Below the pieces are notes generated by a model. It was given only the letters and a program-made list of their open reading frames with translations. It was not told where the DNA came from and did no database searches. Below, in pieces: positions 34,853 to 43,788 of a stretch of 64,000 bases of DNA. Each line of letters opens with the position of its first letter. Position 1 is the stretch's first letter. Origin of the DNA: an uncultured Elusimicrobia bacterium (GTDB lineage Bacteria; Elusimicrobiota; Elusimicrobia; UBA1565; UBA9628); NCBI GenBank assembly GCA_903830945.1, contig CAIKVT010000069.1, positions 1 to 64,000 of the forward strand, written 5' to 3'. The translations under genes and the position numbers were made by a program.

Positions 34853-36520
34853 ATGTTGAGGAACCTGCGCGTCCGCGATTTCGCCATCATCTCGGAATTG
34901 ATCTTAGAGCCCGGCCGGGGCTTGAACGTGTTCACGGGCGAAACCGGCGCGGGGAAGTCCATCCTCATCGAAGCCTTGGGTTTCCTGCTGGGCGCGCGGG
35001 CCACGACCGCCTGGCTGCGCGCCGGAGCCTCCCGCCTCTCGGTCGAGGGCGTCTTCGACCCGGACGATTTCGCGCCCGGGCTGCGCGAGCAGTTCCAGGT
35101 GGGCTCTACCCCCGTGGCCATCCGGCGCGAGCTCGACGCCTCCGGCAAGAGCCGGGCCAGCCTCAACGGCCGGCCGGCCGGACTCGCGGTCCTGGCCGCC
35201 TTCGGCGAGGGCCTGGTGGATTTCCACGGCCAGCACGAGCACCAGACCCTGCTCAAGCCCGCGGTCCAGCTCGACGCCTTGGACGCCTTCGCGGGGCTGG
35301 GCCGCAGGCGCGAGGAACTGGCGGGCCTGCATCGCGCCTGGGTCAAGGCCTCGGCCGAACTCGACTCCGCGCGCATGTCGGACTCGGAGCGACGCCGGCG
35401 CATCGAGTTCGACCGCTTCCAGGTCCAGGAGATCGACGCGGCCAAGCTGCGGCCGGGAGAGGAAGAAGAGCTCGAGGCCGACCTGCCGCTGCTCAAGAAC
35501 GCCGACCGCATCCGCAACCTCGCGGACGCCGCCTACGGCTTGCTCTACGCCGGTGAGAGCTCGGCCCTGCAGGCCCTGCAGAAGTCGGTGCGCACCGTAG
35601 AAGAACTCTGCCGCTTCGACGAGTCTCTACGCCAAGGCCGCGACGAGCTCGAGACCGCCAGCATCGCGGTCGACGAAGTCGCCCGCCGCCTGGGCGAACT
35701 GCGCCGGCGCGTGGGCGCCGACCCCGCCCGGCTCGACGCTCTGCTCGGCCGCCAGGACGCCCTGGCGCGCCTCAAGAAGAAGTACGGCGCCACCGTGACC
35801 GAGGTGCTGGCCAAGCGCGAGGAACTCGCTGCCGAGCTCGACCTCCTGGAGAACTCCCAGAAAATGATCGCGGACCTCGAGGCCGGCCAGACCGAGACCC
35901 GCCGCGGCCTGGCCGCCGCCTGCGGACGCATGCACAAGCTGCGCGCGACTGCGGCCAAGAAGCTGGAGACGTCCCTGGCCAAGGAGATCAAGGTGCTGGG
36001 CATGCCCCACGCGCGGATCTGCGTCAGCGTGGAGGCCGTGGAGGAGCGCTTCGCCGCCAGCGGCGGCGACGAAGTGGAATTCCTGCTCGCCCCCAACCCG
36101 GGAGAGCCCATCAAGCCGCTACGCTCCATCGCCTCGGGCGGCGAGCTCTCGCGCGTGATGCTGGCCCTCAAGACCGTGTTCGCCGGAGAGGCCGGAGGCG
36201 CCTCAGTCCCAGTCCTGGTCTTCGACGAGATCGACGCCGGCATCGGCGGGACCGTGGCCCGCTGCGTGGGAGAGCGTCTCGCGGCCCTGGGCCGCTGCCG
36301 GCAGATCCTCTGCGTCACGCACTTGGCCCAAGTGGCCTGCTTCGCCCCGACCCATTTCCACGTGTCCAAGGAAACCGCCGGCGGCCGCACCTCGGTGCGC
36401 GTGGAGCGCCTGAACGGCGGCCGGCGCCTGGAAGCCGTAGCCCAACTCCTCGGTGGCCGCGCCGCCACCGAGGCCAGCCGCAAACATGCCCAGGAACTAT
36501 TGGAGAGCTCAACGCCATGA
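34853..36520 (+). CDS. recN: DNA repair protein RecN
   Basis: A 555-residue SMC-like ATPase for double-strand break repair. Walker A is GETGAGKS (residues 29-36). The long central coiled coil (about 150-360) separates it from the signature ASGGELSRVMLALK and Walker B VLVFDEIDAGIGG. The C-terminal VTHLAQVA is the H-loop region. Length is normal. The gltX ATG overlaps the recN stop (ATGA). Confidence 0.96.
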   Translation: MLRNLRVRDFAIISELILEPGRGLNVFTGETGAGKSILIEALGFLLGARATTAWLRAGASRLSVEGVFDPDDFAPGLREQFQVGSTPVAIRRELDASGKSRASLNGRPAGLAVLAAFGEGLVDFHGQHEHQTLLKPAVQLDALDAFAGLGRRREELAGLHRAWVKASAELDSARMSDSERRRRIEFDRFQVQEIDAAKLRPGEEEELEADLPLLKNADRIRNLADAAYGLLYAGESSALQALQKSVRTVEELCRFDESLRQGRDELETASIAVDEVARRLGELRRRVGADPARLDALLGRQDALARLKKKYGATVTEVLAKREELAAELDLLENSQKMIADLEAGQTETRRGLAAACGRMHKLRATAAKKLETSLAKEIKVLGMPHARICVSVEAVEERFAASGGDEVEFLLAPNPGEPIKPLRSIASGGELSRVMLALKTVFAGEAGGASVPVLVFDEIDAGIGGTVARCVGERLAALGRCRQILCVTHLAQVACFAPTHFHVSKETAGGRTSVRVERLNGGRRLEAVAQLLGGRAATEASRKHAQELLESSTP

Positions 36521-37977
36521 ACCCGACCGAAGAGATCCGCACCCGCTTCGCTCCATCCCCGACCGGCTACCTGCACATCGGCGGAGCCCGCACCACCCTC
36601 TACAACTGGCTTTTCGCCCGCCACTACGGCGGAACCTTCGTCCTGCGCATCGAGGACACCGACGAAGTGCGCTCCACCGTAGATTCCGTGACCGCCATCC
36701 TGGACTCCATCAGCTGGCTAGGCCTGGACTGGGACGAGGGCCCGCTCGACCTAGAGCGCGAGCAAGGACCCTACGGCTCATACTTCCAGATGAAGCGCCT
36801 GCCCTCCTACCAGGAACAAATCCGCAAGCTCCTAGCCGAAGGCAAGGCCTATCCCTGCTACTGCACCAAGGAGGAGACGGCCGCCGTGCGCCAAGAGACC
36901 CAAGCGAAGGGCCAGCCCATGCCCGAGGACCCCTGCCGCAGGCTCTCCGACGCCAAGCGCCGAGAGCATGAAACAGCGGGGCGTCTCCCAGCCGTACGCT
37001 TCATCATGCCCGACGAGGGAGAGACCGTGGTCGAGGACCTCATCCGCGGCCAGGTCCATTTCGAGAGCCGCCTGCAGCCGGACCTGGTCATCCAGAAGAC
37101 CACCGGCGGTCCGACCTACAACTTCGCCTGCGTCTGCGATGACCACGCCATGCGCATCAGCCACGTCATCCGCGGCGATGAACATCTCTCCAACACGCCG
37201 GCGCAGATCCGCATCTACGAAGCCCTGGGCTGGCAGCCGCCCAAGTTCGCCCACCTCTCCATGATCCTGGGCCCGGACGGCACCAAGCTTTCCAAGCGCC
37301 ACGGCGCCACCTCGACGCTGGAATACCGCGACCAGGGTTTTTTGCCCGAGGCCCTGCGCAACTACCTGGCCCTGCTGGGCTGGTCGACCTCGGACTCCAA
37401 GCAACTCTTCACACCGGAGGAACTGTTCGCGGCCTTCGATCTGCCGGGCTGCCAGAAGAGTCCCGCCACCTTCGACCCGGTCAAGCTGAACTGGATGAAC
37501 GGCGAATACATGCGCGCGCTAGCTCCCGCTGATATCGTCAAACGCGCCGAGCCGTTCCTTAAGAATGCGGGGCTCCTTCCCGTACCGGCCGGCCCGCCCC
37601 TGATAGATGTCGTGGCCCTGGAACGCGAGAAATTCAAACTTCTGCCCGACGTGCCGGGCCGCGTCGATTTCTTCTATCGCGAGACCGCGCTCACGGACAA
37701 GGCCCGCAAGGTCCTCTCCGCTCCGGAGGCCAAGGGGGTCCTCTCCGGCCTGGCAGAGCTGCTGGGGGGATTCGCTCCCTTCATGGAAAAGCCTCTCGAG
37801 GAAGCCATCCGAGGATTCTGCTCGGCAAAGACCCTCAAACCCGGCCAGGTCTTCCATCCCCTGCGCGCCGCGGTCTCCGGCCGCACCGACGGCCCGACCT
37901 TGTTCTCCATGCTCGAGCTTCTTGGACGCGAGACCGTCGTGGCGCGCCTGCGCAAAACGGCGGCTAGCCTTGGCTAG
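36517..37977 (+). CDS. gltX: Glutamyl-tRNA synthetase
   Basis: A 486-residue class I synthetase that charges tRNA-Glu and, in organisms lacking GlnRS, also tRNA-Gln. The HIGH motif is HIGG (20-23) in FAPSPTGYLHIGGARTTLYN, and the KMSKS motif is KLSKRHGA. CYCTKEE (near residue 110) resembles part of the zinc-binding insert. The C-terminal helical anticodon-binding domain is complete. It is coupled to recN by a 4-nt overlap. Confidence 0.96.
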   Translation: MNPTEEIRTRFAPSPTGYLHIGGARTTLYNWLFARHYGGTFVLRIEDTDEVRSTVDSVTAILDSISWLGLDWDEGPLDLEREQGPYGSYFQMKRLPSYQEQIRKLLAEGKAYPCYCTKEETAAVRQETQAKGQPMPEDPCRRLSDAKRREHETAGRLPAVRFIMPDEGETVVEDLIRGQVHFESRLQPDLVIQKTTGGPTYNFACVCDDHAMRISHVIRGDEHLSNTPAQIRIYEALGWQPPKFAHLSMILGPDGTKLSKRHGATSTLEYRDQGFLPEALRNYLALLGWSTSDSKQLFTPEELFAAFDLPGCQKSPATFDPVKLNWMNGEYMRALAPADIVKRAEPFLKNAGLLPVPAGPPLIDVVALEREKFKLLPDVPGRVDFFYRETALTDKARKVLSAPEAKGVLSGLAELLGGFAPFMEKPLEEAIRGFCSAKTLKPGQVFHPLRAAVSGRTDGPTLFSMLELLGRETVVARLRKTAASLG

Positions 37978-38055
37978 CCGCCCTCGTAAGGCTGGCGTTC
38001 TCCTTACACGCAACCATTCCCGAAGGGGACGGCGAGCTTGGGCCTAAATTAGGTC

Positions 38056-38083
38056 TTGCGCCTGGAACTTCAAACGATATACT
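38056..38083 (+). promoter_or_regulatory. Promoter of the DksA-type gene
   Basis: TTGCGC (38056-38061), 16-nt spacer, TATACT (38078-38083). AAGGAG follows at 38106-38111, so this transcript has an ordinary leader of about 30 nt. Confidence 0.6.
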
Positions 38084-38120
38084 ATGTCCGGCGCTCTCGA
38101 GATTTAAGGAGTCAATGACT

Positions 38121-38585
38121 ATGAAAAAAAAGACGGCAAAACTGGCGGCGCGCAAACCCGCCGCCGGGAAGACGGCAACCGCCGGGCCGGGGAAGCTCAC
38201 AGGCATCAAGCGCAAGCTGCTTGAAATGCGCGACGACCTCATCCGGACCGTACGCACGCAGCAGCTCGAAGAAAGCGCCGAACAGGATACCGGCGACGAC
38301 GCGGACAAAGCCAGTCAGTCCATCGAAAAAGAACTGCTCTTTGAACTCTCCGACAACGAGCGCATGACCTTGGACCACATCGAGGCCGCCCTGCGCAAGA
38401 TCGACAAAGGCACCTATGGCACCTGCGAATCCTGCCGCAAGCCCATCCCTAATCCGCGCCTAGAAGCCCTGCCATTCGCCCGCTACTGCATCGGATGCCA
38501 GAGCTCAGTCGAAAGCGCGCCTGAACTGGCCGAGCCGGCGGCGGATTTCCGCAGCATCGGAGAAGAATCCGGTCGGGAAGTCTAA
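38121..38585 (+). CDS. DksA/TraR-type C4 zinc-finger protein
   Basis: A protein of about 154 residues. ATG at 38121 is preferred over the ATG 6 nt earlier because AAGGAG is 9 nt away from it. The basic Lys/Ala-rich N-terminus (about 1-25) is followed by a coiled-coil with the DDADKASQSIEKE acidic tip and a zinc finger C102-x2-C105 ... C123-x2-C126. These proteins insert into the RNA polymerase secondary channel and modulate initiation, often with ppGpp. Whether this one is true DksA or a general DksA/YocK/DnaK-suppressor homologue is not resolved. Confidence 0.88.
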   Translation: MKKKTAKLAARKPAAGKTATAGPGKLTGIKRKLLEMRDDLIRTVRTQQLEESAEQDTGDDADKASQSIEKELLFELSDNERMTLDHIEAALRKIDKGTYGTCESCRKPIPNPRLEALPFARYCIGCQSSVESAPELAEPAADFRSIGEESGREV

Positions 38586-38656
38586 CCGGGCCTTTTGTCG
38601 TCTTCGGTGAAGAAGAGCGGCCACCATCCGCCAACAGCGGGCGCCTGCCTGCCGTA

Positions 38657-38686
38657 TTGAAAATGTAACAGCCCCCGGGTTATCAT
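38657..38686 (+). promoter_or_regulatory. Candidate promoter of the GYF-domain gene
   Basis: TTGAAA (38657-38662), 18-nt spacer, TATCAT (38681-38686). The best start codon is at 38703, giving a leader of about 10 nt that would exclude most of the GGAGAGG at 38687-38693. Confidence 0.4.
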
Positions 38687-38702
38687 GGAGAGGCCTCCAT
38701 CT

Positions 38703-40760
38703 ATGAGATACTGGGTCTACAAGGATTCCCAAATACTAGGTCCGCTGGCCAAGGAAGATTTCGGCCTGGCCGGCGGCGTACGTCCCGAGACCTTGGTCTG
38801 TGCCGAGGGCAACTCCGGCCGAATGGAAGCCGACTGGCGCTGCGCCGAGGAAATCGGAGAGCTCTCCATCCTCTGCACGACCGCCCCGGCACCCGCAGGC
38901 GTGGACATTATCTCGGGGTCGGATTTCGGCCTGCTGGAGCGACTGCAATGCGGAACCCGGACGCTGCCAGGCGAAGGAGATGGTACGGGTTGGCTCACGA
39001 GCCTCGCCCTCCCCGCTTCACGCATCCCAGAGACGTACCTGCCCCGTCCTAAGGAATCGACACGCCAGGAACTAAAAGACTCTCAGACCCGGGCCAAAGA
39101 GATCGCGGCCCAGATCGAATGGATCAACCGCCGCCTGACTGAGTTAGAGACCGTGCCGCGCCAGGCGCCGGCCCCTCTAAAGAAGGCCGCCGCCCCGCCG
39201 CACGCATCCGCGCCGCCCCCGCAGGTGCAGAATATCCCAATCACAGAGAATTCCCCCTACCATTGGGATAACCAACCGGCGCCTGGCGGCGGACTGCCGC
39301 AAGCCGGCTCCCCCCCGCTTTCGACCCAAGAACCCCCGGCCCATACCGCGACGTCCATGACGGCTGACGCACTTCCCGACAGCCATCCCATGCATGCCAC
39401 CGCAATCCCTGACAGCACGCAAGGCCCCCCCGTGTCCAAGGGGCGGCCTCGCCGAGTAGTCAAGATCTCGGCCCCGCAGTCGCTGCGCAAAGTGGAAAAG
39501 AGCGGCCCCACCTCTTTGCCTGTTACGGATCAGGCCCCAATAACGTTCCCACCCCCGCCAGCGACGGATCCCGGCCTGAAGCCGGAGCAATCCACTTACC
39601 GATGGGGTCCCCAGCCGGATCCCAGCACCACCGTCCCCGCACCTCTCGAACTCAGCGCTCCCCCCACGACAATCATTCCAGAATCCGGCATGCCGCAACT
39701 AACATCTCCACCCCAGCCGGTCTTACCCCCGCCTCCCACGTTCGCGCCGACCACCCAAACCATAGAGGCTCCCCCCGTCCCAACATTGACACCGAGCACG
39801 CCGACTCCGGCCGCCCTGCCTCCAATGACCATGGCCTTCTCTGGGACGGCTGTCATGCCTCCGCCAGCCTTCGGGCCGTCCACCCAGGAAGTCCTGGCCA
39901 AGCTCGCCAAGCCGTCACCTGCTCAGACCGAGCCGCCCAAGACGCCCAAGAGCAGCTCGAAGACCTTCCTCCTCCTCATCGGGGCAGCCAGCGCGGTGGT
40001 CGTCGCCGCGGCCTGGTTCTTCCTGTTTCGCGATTCAAAGGGCCTCAAGACCGCTCTTCAGATGGATTCCGGACGGCCCCCGGTAGGAACCGAGGTGTCC
40101 GACGAATCAACAGGAGCGGCCAAGCCCCAGTCCACCGCGCCAGAGCCACAGACCGCACAGACCTCGCCGCAAGCGTCGGCCCAGCCCGTGTCGACCGACA
40201 CTCCGCCTTCTGCGCCAGGCCGCCAGGCTGGCGGCTCTACCGCGCCGCCGCAGACACCCGCGGCGCAGACTGAAACCGCCCACGACGAGCGCCCCACGGC
40301 TATTGCGCTGGTCAAGGAATTCCCTTTAGACGGCGACCGCGGCACCATCAGCCAGTGGCTACAGTACTCCTTCGCGGCGACACCCGGAGCTCAGATCGAG
40401 GAGAAATGGGACGCGGGCGCCTACGAAGAGAGCACCTACGCGGTCAAGTACACGGTGCAGCCCGCGGGCAAGGACGCTATCACCTACCTTTTCGAAGCCG
40501 ATGTGACGCGCAAGACGGTCAAAGGCATGAACGCGACCGCTAGAAAACTCTTGGCCGGCCGCTCCCCGGCGCAAGGCAAGTCCACGACTAAAGCCCGACC
40601 GGCCAAGCCAAAAAAACGCACACCGCCCCGACGCGGCGCGATATCGGCGCCCAAGCACAAAGCCGTCCCGCTTTTGCCCCTCCCATCTGATGTCGAACTG
40701 ACTCCTCCCGCCGAGGATGAGTCTGCATTCCGATCCGATACGGTGCAACCGAACCTCTGA
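38703..40760 (+). CDS. GYF-like domain protein with proline-rich linker and one membrane helix
   Basis: A protein of about 685 residues. ATG at 38703 is preferred because the N-terminus then begins RYWVYKDSQILGPL, the start of a GYF_2-like domain (residues 1-55) that usually binds Pro-rich peptides, and GGAGAGG lies 9 nt upstream. A short coiled coil (about 120-145) is followed by a very Pro/Ser/Thr-rich linker (about 155-405), a membrane helix (about 421-442), a second low-complexity linker and a small C-terminal domain (about 520-620). It lies just upstream of pilB and could be a pilus-associated or signalling scaffold. The function is inferred only from domain layout. Confidence 0.8.
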   Translation: MRYWVYKDSQILGPLAKEDFGLAGGVRPETLVCAEGNSGRMEADWRCAEEIGELSILCTTAPAPAGVDIISGSDFGLLERLQCGTRTLPGEGDGTGWLTSLALPASRIPETYLPRPKESTRQELKDSQTRAKEIAAQIEWINRRLTELETVPRQAPAPLKKAAAPPHASAPPPQVQNIPITENSPYHWDNQPAPGGGLPQAGSPPLSTQEPPAHTATSMTADALPDSHPMHATAIPDSTQGPPVSKGRPRRVVKISAPQSLRKVEKSGPTSLPVTDQAPITFPPPPATDPGLKPEQSTYRWGPQPDPSTTVPAPLELSAPPTTIIPESGMPQLTSPPQPVLPPPPTFAPTTQTIEAPPVPTLTPSTPTPAALPPMTMAFSGTAVMPPPAFGPSTQEVLAKLAKPSPAQTEPPKTPKSSSKTFLLLIGAASAVVVAAAWFFLFRDSKGLKTALQMDSGRPPVGTEVSDESTGAAKPQSTAPEPQTAQTSPQASAQPVSTDTPPSAPGRQAGGSTAPPQTPAAQTETAHDERPTAIALVKEFPLDGDRGTISQWLQYSFAATPGAQIEEKWDAGAYEESTYAVKYTVQPAGKDAITYLFEADVTRKTVKGMNATARKLLAGRSPAQGKSTTKARPAKPKKRTPPRRGAISAPKHKAVPLLPLPSDVELTPPAEDESAFRSDTVQPNL

Positions 40761-40798
40761 GCCCTTGATTGTTTAATGTCGAGTTTATGCTCTTAACC

Positions 40799-40827
40799 TT
40801 GACAAGCTCCGGCCAGGCGGCTAATCT
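40799..40827 (+). promoter_or_regulatory. Promoter of pilB-pilT
   Basis: Perfect TTGACA (40799-40804), 17-nt spacer, TAATCT (40822-40827). The ATG at 40836 is 8 nt further, so transcription should begin at or within 2 nt of the start codon. Confidence 0.7.
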
Positions 40828-40835
40828 ATAAGCCC

Positions 40836-42611
40836 ATGTCCAACGGCGAACACGTGATTTCCCTGAACCTTTCGCGGCGGCTAGCCGAGCTGCTGGTGGA
40901 GGAGCGGATCATCACCTCGACGCAGCTGCAGGAATCGCTGGACTCCCAACGCGAAAGAAATGAAAAGCTGGGCACCATCCTCATCGGCAAGGGCTTCGTC
41001 AGCGAGGAGCGCATCCTGCAGTTCCTCAGCGCCCAGTGTGACATCAGCTACATCACACTCTCCGGCATGGCCGAAATCGCGCCCGAAGTCATCGCCCTGG
41101 TTCCCGAGGCCATCGCCCGCCAGCATACCCTCATCCCCTTCAACAAGGCCAACAACTCGATCGCCGTCGCAATGGCCGACCCCCTGAACGTCCTGATCCT
41201 CGACGACCTTAGAATGATGACCGGATGCGACGTCAAGGCGGCGCTGGCCTCGGAGAGCGAGATTCTGACGGCCCTGGACAAATACTACAAGCCGGCCAGC
41301 TCCCAGGATGATCTCGACGACATCCTCGAGCAGAGCCAGGCCTCTGAAGATTCGGCCGACGCGGTGGAGCACATAGAGGAGAAAAAGGACGAGGAAAGCT
41401 CCCTCTCAGTGGAAAGGTCCGCCGAGGACGCCCCGGTCATCAAGATGGTCAACCTTATCCTGGCCAACGCAATCAAAGCCAAAGCCTCGGACATCCACAT
41501 CGAGCCCTACCAGAAAGACCTGCGCATCCGCTACCGCATCGACGGAGTGCTCCACGAGCAGCCCGCTCCGCCAAAAAAATTCCATGCCGCCATCTGCGCG
41601 CGCCTCAAGATCATGTCCAACCTAGACATCTCGGAGCGGCGCCTTCCCCAGGACGGCCGGCTCAAGGTGCGCATCAGCGACAGAGAGGTGGACATGCGCG
41701 TCTCGGTGCTGCCCTGCGCCCCAGGCGAGAAGATCGTCATGCGCATCGCTGACACCGCGGGCCTCGGCGTCCAAATGAGCAAGCTGGGTTTCGAACCCGA
41801 GGCCCTGGCGGTATTCAACCGCAGCATGAAGGCGCCTTACGGCATCAACCTCATCACCGGCCCCACTGGCTCGGGCAAATCCACCACCCTCTACTCGGCC
41901 CTCTCGCAACTCAACACGCCCGAACACAACATCATGACCGTGGAAGACCCAGTGGAGGTTCAAATCCATGGCATCAACCAGGTCCAGGTCCACGCCGCCA
42001 TCGGCCTGACCTTCGCCGCCGGGCTACGCTCGTTCTTGCGCCAGGACCCGGACATCATCATGGTCGGTGAGATCCGAGATCTTGAGACGGCCCAGATCGC
42101 CATCAACGCGGCCCTAACCGGCCACCTAGTCTTCTCCACCCTGCACACCAACGACGCGCCGGGCTCGATCACGCGCCTCAACATGATGGGCGTCGAACCC
42201 TTTCTGTCGAGCTCGTCGATCCTGATGGTTGTGGCCCAACGCCTGGTGCGCGGCATCTGTCCCGGGTGCAAGGAGCGCTACGAAGTGGAACAGGACTGGC
42301 TCATCAAGCTGGGAGTGCCGCCCAACCAGTTGCAGACGCGCGACGGCAAGGTCGCCTTACATAAAGGCAAAGGCTGCGACAACTGCGCGGGCACTGGCTA
42401 CCGCGGCCGGCAGGGCCTCTATGAGGTTTTAGAAGTGACGGACACCATCCGCCAGATGATCCTGGACAGGGCCAGCTCGCGGGAGATCAAGGAGCAGGGA
42501 TGCAAACAGGGCATGCTAAGCCTGCGCGCGTGTTCCATCCGGAAACTCCTCAGTGGCGTCACAACGGTGGAAGAGATGATCCGAGTCACAGCCTCGGACA
42601 TCGAGGGCTGA
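40836..42611 (+). CDS. pilB: Type IV pilus assembly ATPase PilB (GspE family)
   Basis: A 591-residue hexameric ATPase powering pilus extension. The N-terminal MshEN domain (about 10-150) often binds c-di-GMP. A linker with acidic coil precedes the ATPase core: DIHIEPYQKDLRIRYRIDGVL, Walker A GPTGSGKS (342-349), the Asp box, Walker B-like IIMVGEIRD and the His box STLHTND. A zinc knuckle of paired cysteines (CPGC ... GCDNC) follows, typical of GspE/PilB. No Shine-Dalgarno is seen. pilT lies 18 nt downstream. Confidence 0.95.
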   Translation: MSNGEHVISLNLSRRLAELLVEERIITSTQLQESLDSQRERNEKLGTILIGKGFVSEERILQFLSAQCDISYITLSGMAEIAPEVIALVPEAIARQHTLIPFNKANNSIAVAMADPLNVLILDDLRMMTGCDVKAALASESEILTALDKYYKPASSQDDLDDILEQSQASEDSADAVEHIEEKKDEESSLSVERSAEDAPVIKMVNLILANAIKAKASDIHIEPYQKDLRIRYRIDGVLHEQPAPPKKFHAAICARLKIMSNLDISERRLPQDGRLKVRISDREVDMRVSVLPCAPGEKIVMRIADTAGLGVQMSKLGFEPEALAVFNRSMKAPYGINLITGPTGSGKSTTLYSALSQLNTPEHNIMTVEDPVEVQIHGINQVQVHAAIGLTFAAGLRSFLRQDPDIIMVGEIRDLETAQIAINAALTGHLVFSTLHTNDAPGSITRLNMMGVEPFLSSSSILMVVAQRLVRGICPGCKERYEVEQDWLIKLGVPPNQLQTRDGKVALHKGKGCDNCAGTGYRGRQGLYEVLEVTDTIRQMILDRASSREIKEQGCKQGMLSLRACSIRKLLSGVTTVEEMIRVTASDIEG

Positions 42612-42629
42612 ACACCAAAGGGGATCCCC

Positions 42630-43721
42630 ATGATATCGATGAGCGAGCTATTCTTGCTGATGCACGAGCGGGGAGCGTCAGACCTGCACATGACGGTCGG
42701 CGCGCCTCCGACCCTGCGCATCGACGGACAGCTCGTGCCTACGCCTTTCGAGAAACTGACCCACGAGACCAGCCAGACACTTATCTTCTCCCTGTTGACC
42801 GAGAACCAGCGCCAACGCTTCGAGGCCACCAACGAGCTCGACCTGGCCTTCAGCCTCAAAGGCATCGGCCGCCTACGCATGAACGTCTATCGCCAGCGCG
42901 GCGCCATCGGCGCGGCCATCCGCGCCATCCCCTCGTCATTTAAGACCTTCGCTGAGATCGGCCTACCCAACGTGATCTATGAAGTGATGAAGGTCCCCAA
43001 GGGCCTCGTTCTGGTGACCGGTCCGACAGGCTCAGGGAAGTCCACCACGATCGCCAGCATGATCGACTTTGTCAACGAGAACCGCAGCGCGCATGTAGTG
43101 ACAGTCGAAGATCCCATCGAGTACGTGCACAGCCACAAGAAATGCATCATCAACCAGCGCGAGGTCGGCCAGGACACGGAATCCTTCACCGCGTCCTTGA
43201 AGCACGTCCTGCGCCAGGACCCCAACGTCATCCTCATCGGCGAGTTGCGCGACCTCGACACCATCTCCGCAGCCCTGACCATCGCCGAGACCGGCCACCT
43301 GGTATTCGCCACCCTGCACACCACGGATTGCGCCCAGACCATCAACCGCATCATCGACGTGTTCCCACAGCATCAGCTCGACCAAGTGCGCATCCAGCTC
43401 TCCTTCGTCCTGCAGGCTGTCATCTGCCAGCAACTGCTCGCCCACTCCTCGGGCGCGGGCCGAGTCCTGGCCGCCGAGATACTCATCGTCACCGCCGCCA
43501 TCCGCAACCTTATCCGCGAGCAGAAGGTCGAGCAAATCCAGCTCGCCATCCAGACCGGCGGCAAAATGGGGATGCAGACCATGAACCAATCCCTGGCTGA
43601 GCTCTACCGCCAGAACCGGATCACCTTCCAGGAGGCCATGACGCGCTCGCTGGATCCGGAGGATCTGCGCCGCCTCATGCAGCGCATGGGCGGCGGCACC
43701 CAGCAGCCGACCGCGCACTAG
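42630..43721 (+). CDS. pilT: Twitching motility ATPase PilT
   Basis: A 363-residue retraction ATPase that depolymerises type IV pili. Walker A is GPTGSGKS (131-138), followed by EDPIEYVHSHKKCIINQREVG, LIGELRDLDTISAALTIAETGHLVFATLHT and the C-terminal AIRNLIREQKVEQI, close to the AIRNLIREgK signature of PilT. ATG at 42630 gives the usual N-terminus; ATG at 42639 is possible. Directly downstream of pilB, it provides extension and retraction in one unit. Confidence 0.95.
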   Translation: MISMSELFLLMHERGASDLHMTVGAPPTLRIDGQLVPTPFEKLTHETSQTLIFSLLTENQRQRFEATNELDLAFSLKGIGRLRMNVYRQRGAIGAAIRAIPSSFKTFAEIGLPNVIYEVMKVPKGLVLVTGPTGSGKSTTIASMIDFVNENRSAHVVTVEDPIEYVHSHKKCIINQREVGQDTESFTASLKHVLRQDPNVILIGELRDLDTISAALTIAETGHLVFATLHTTDCAQTINRIIDVFPQHQLDQVRIQLSFVLQAVICQQLLAHSSGAGRVLAAEILIVTAAIRNLIREQKVEQIQLAIQTGGKMGMQTMNQSLAELYRQNRITFQEAMTRSLDPEDLRRLMQRMGGGTQQPTAH

Positions 43722-43757
43722 CGCGCGTCCCAGCGATCTCTGCAACAGCAACTTCTA

Positions 43758-43782
43758 TAGCAGGCCTGTATTCTGCTAGAAT
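43758..43782 (+). promoter_or_regulatory. mutS -10 element with overlapping dyad
   Basis: TAGAAT (43777-43782) ends 6 nt before the mutS ATG. TAGCAG (43758-43763) and CTGCTA (43773-43778) form an inverted repeat with a 9-nt spacer that overlaps the -10. The -35 region is poor (TCTATA), which would suit a regulated promoter. No regulator can be named. Confidence 0.4.
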
Positions 43783-43788
43783 GACCGC

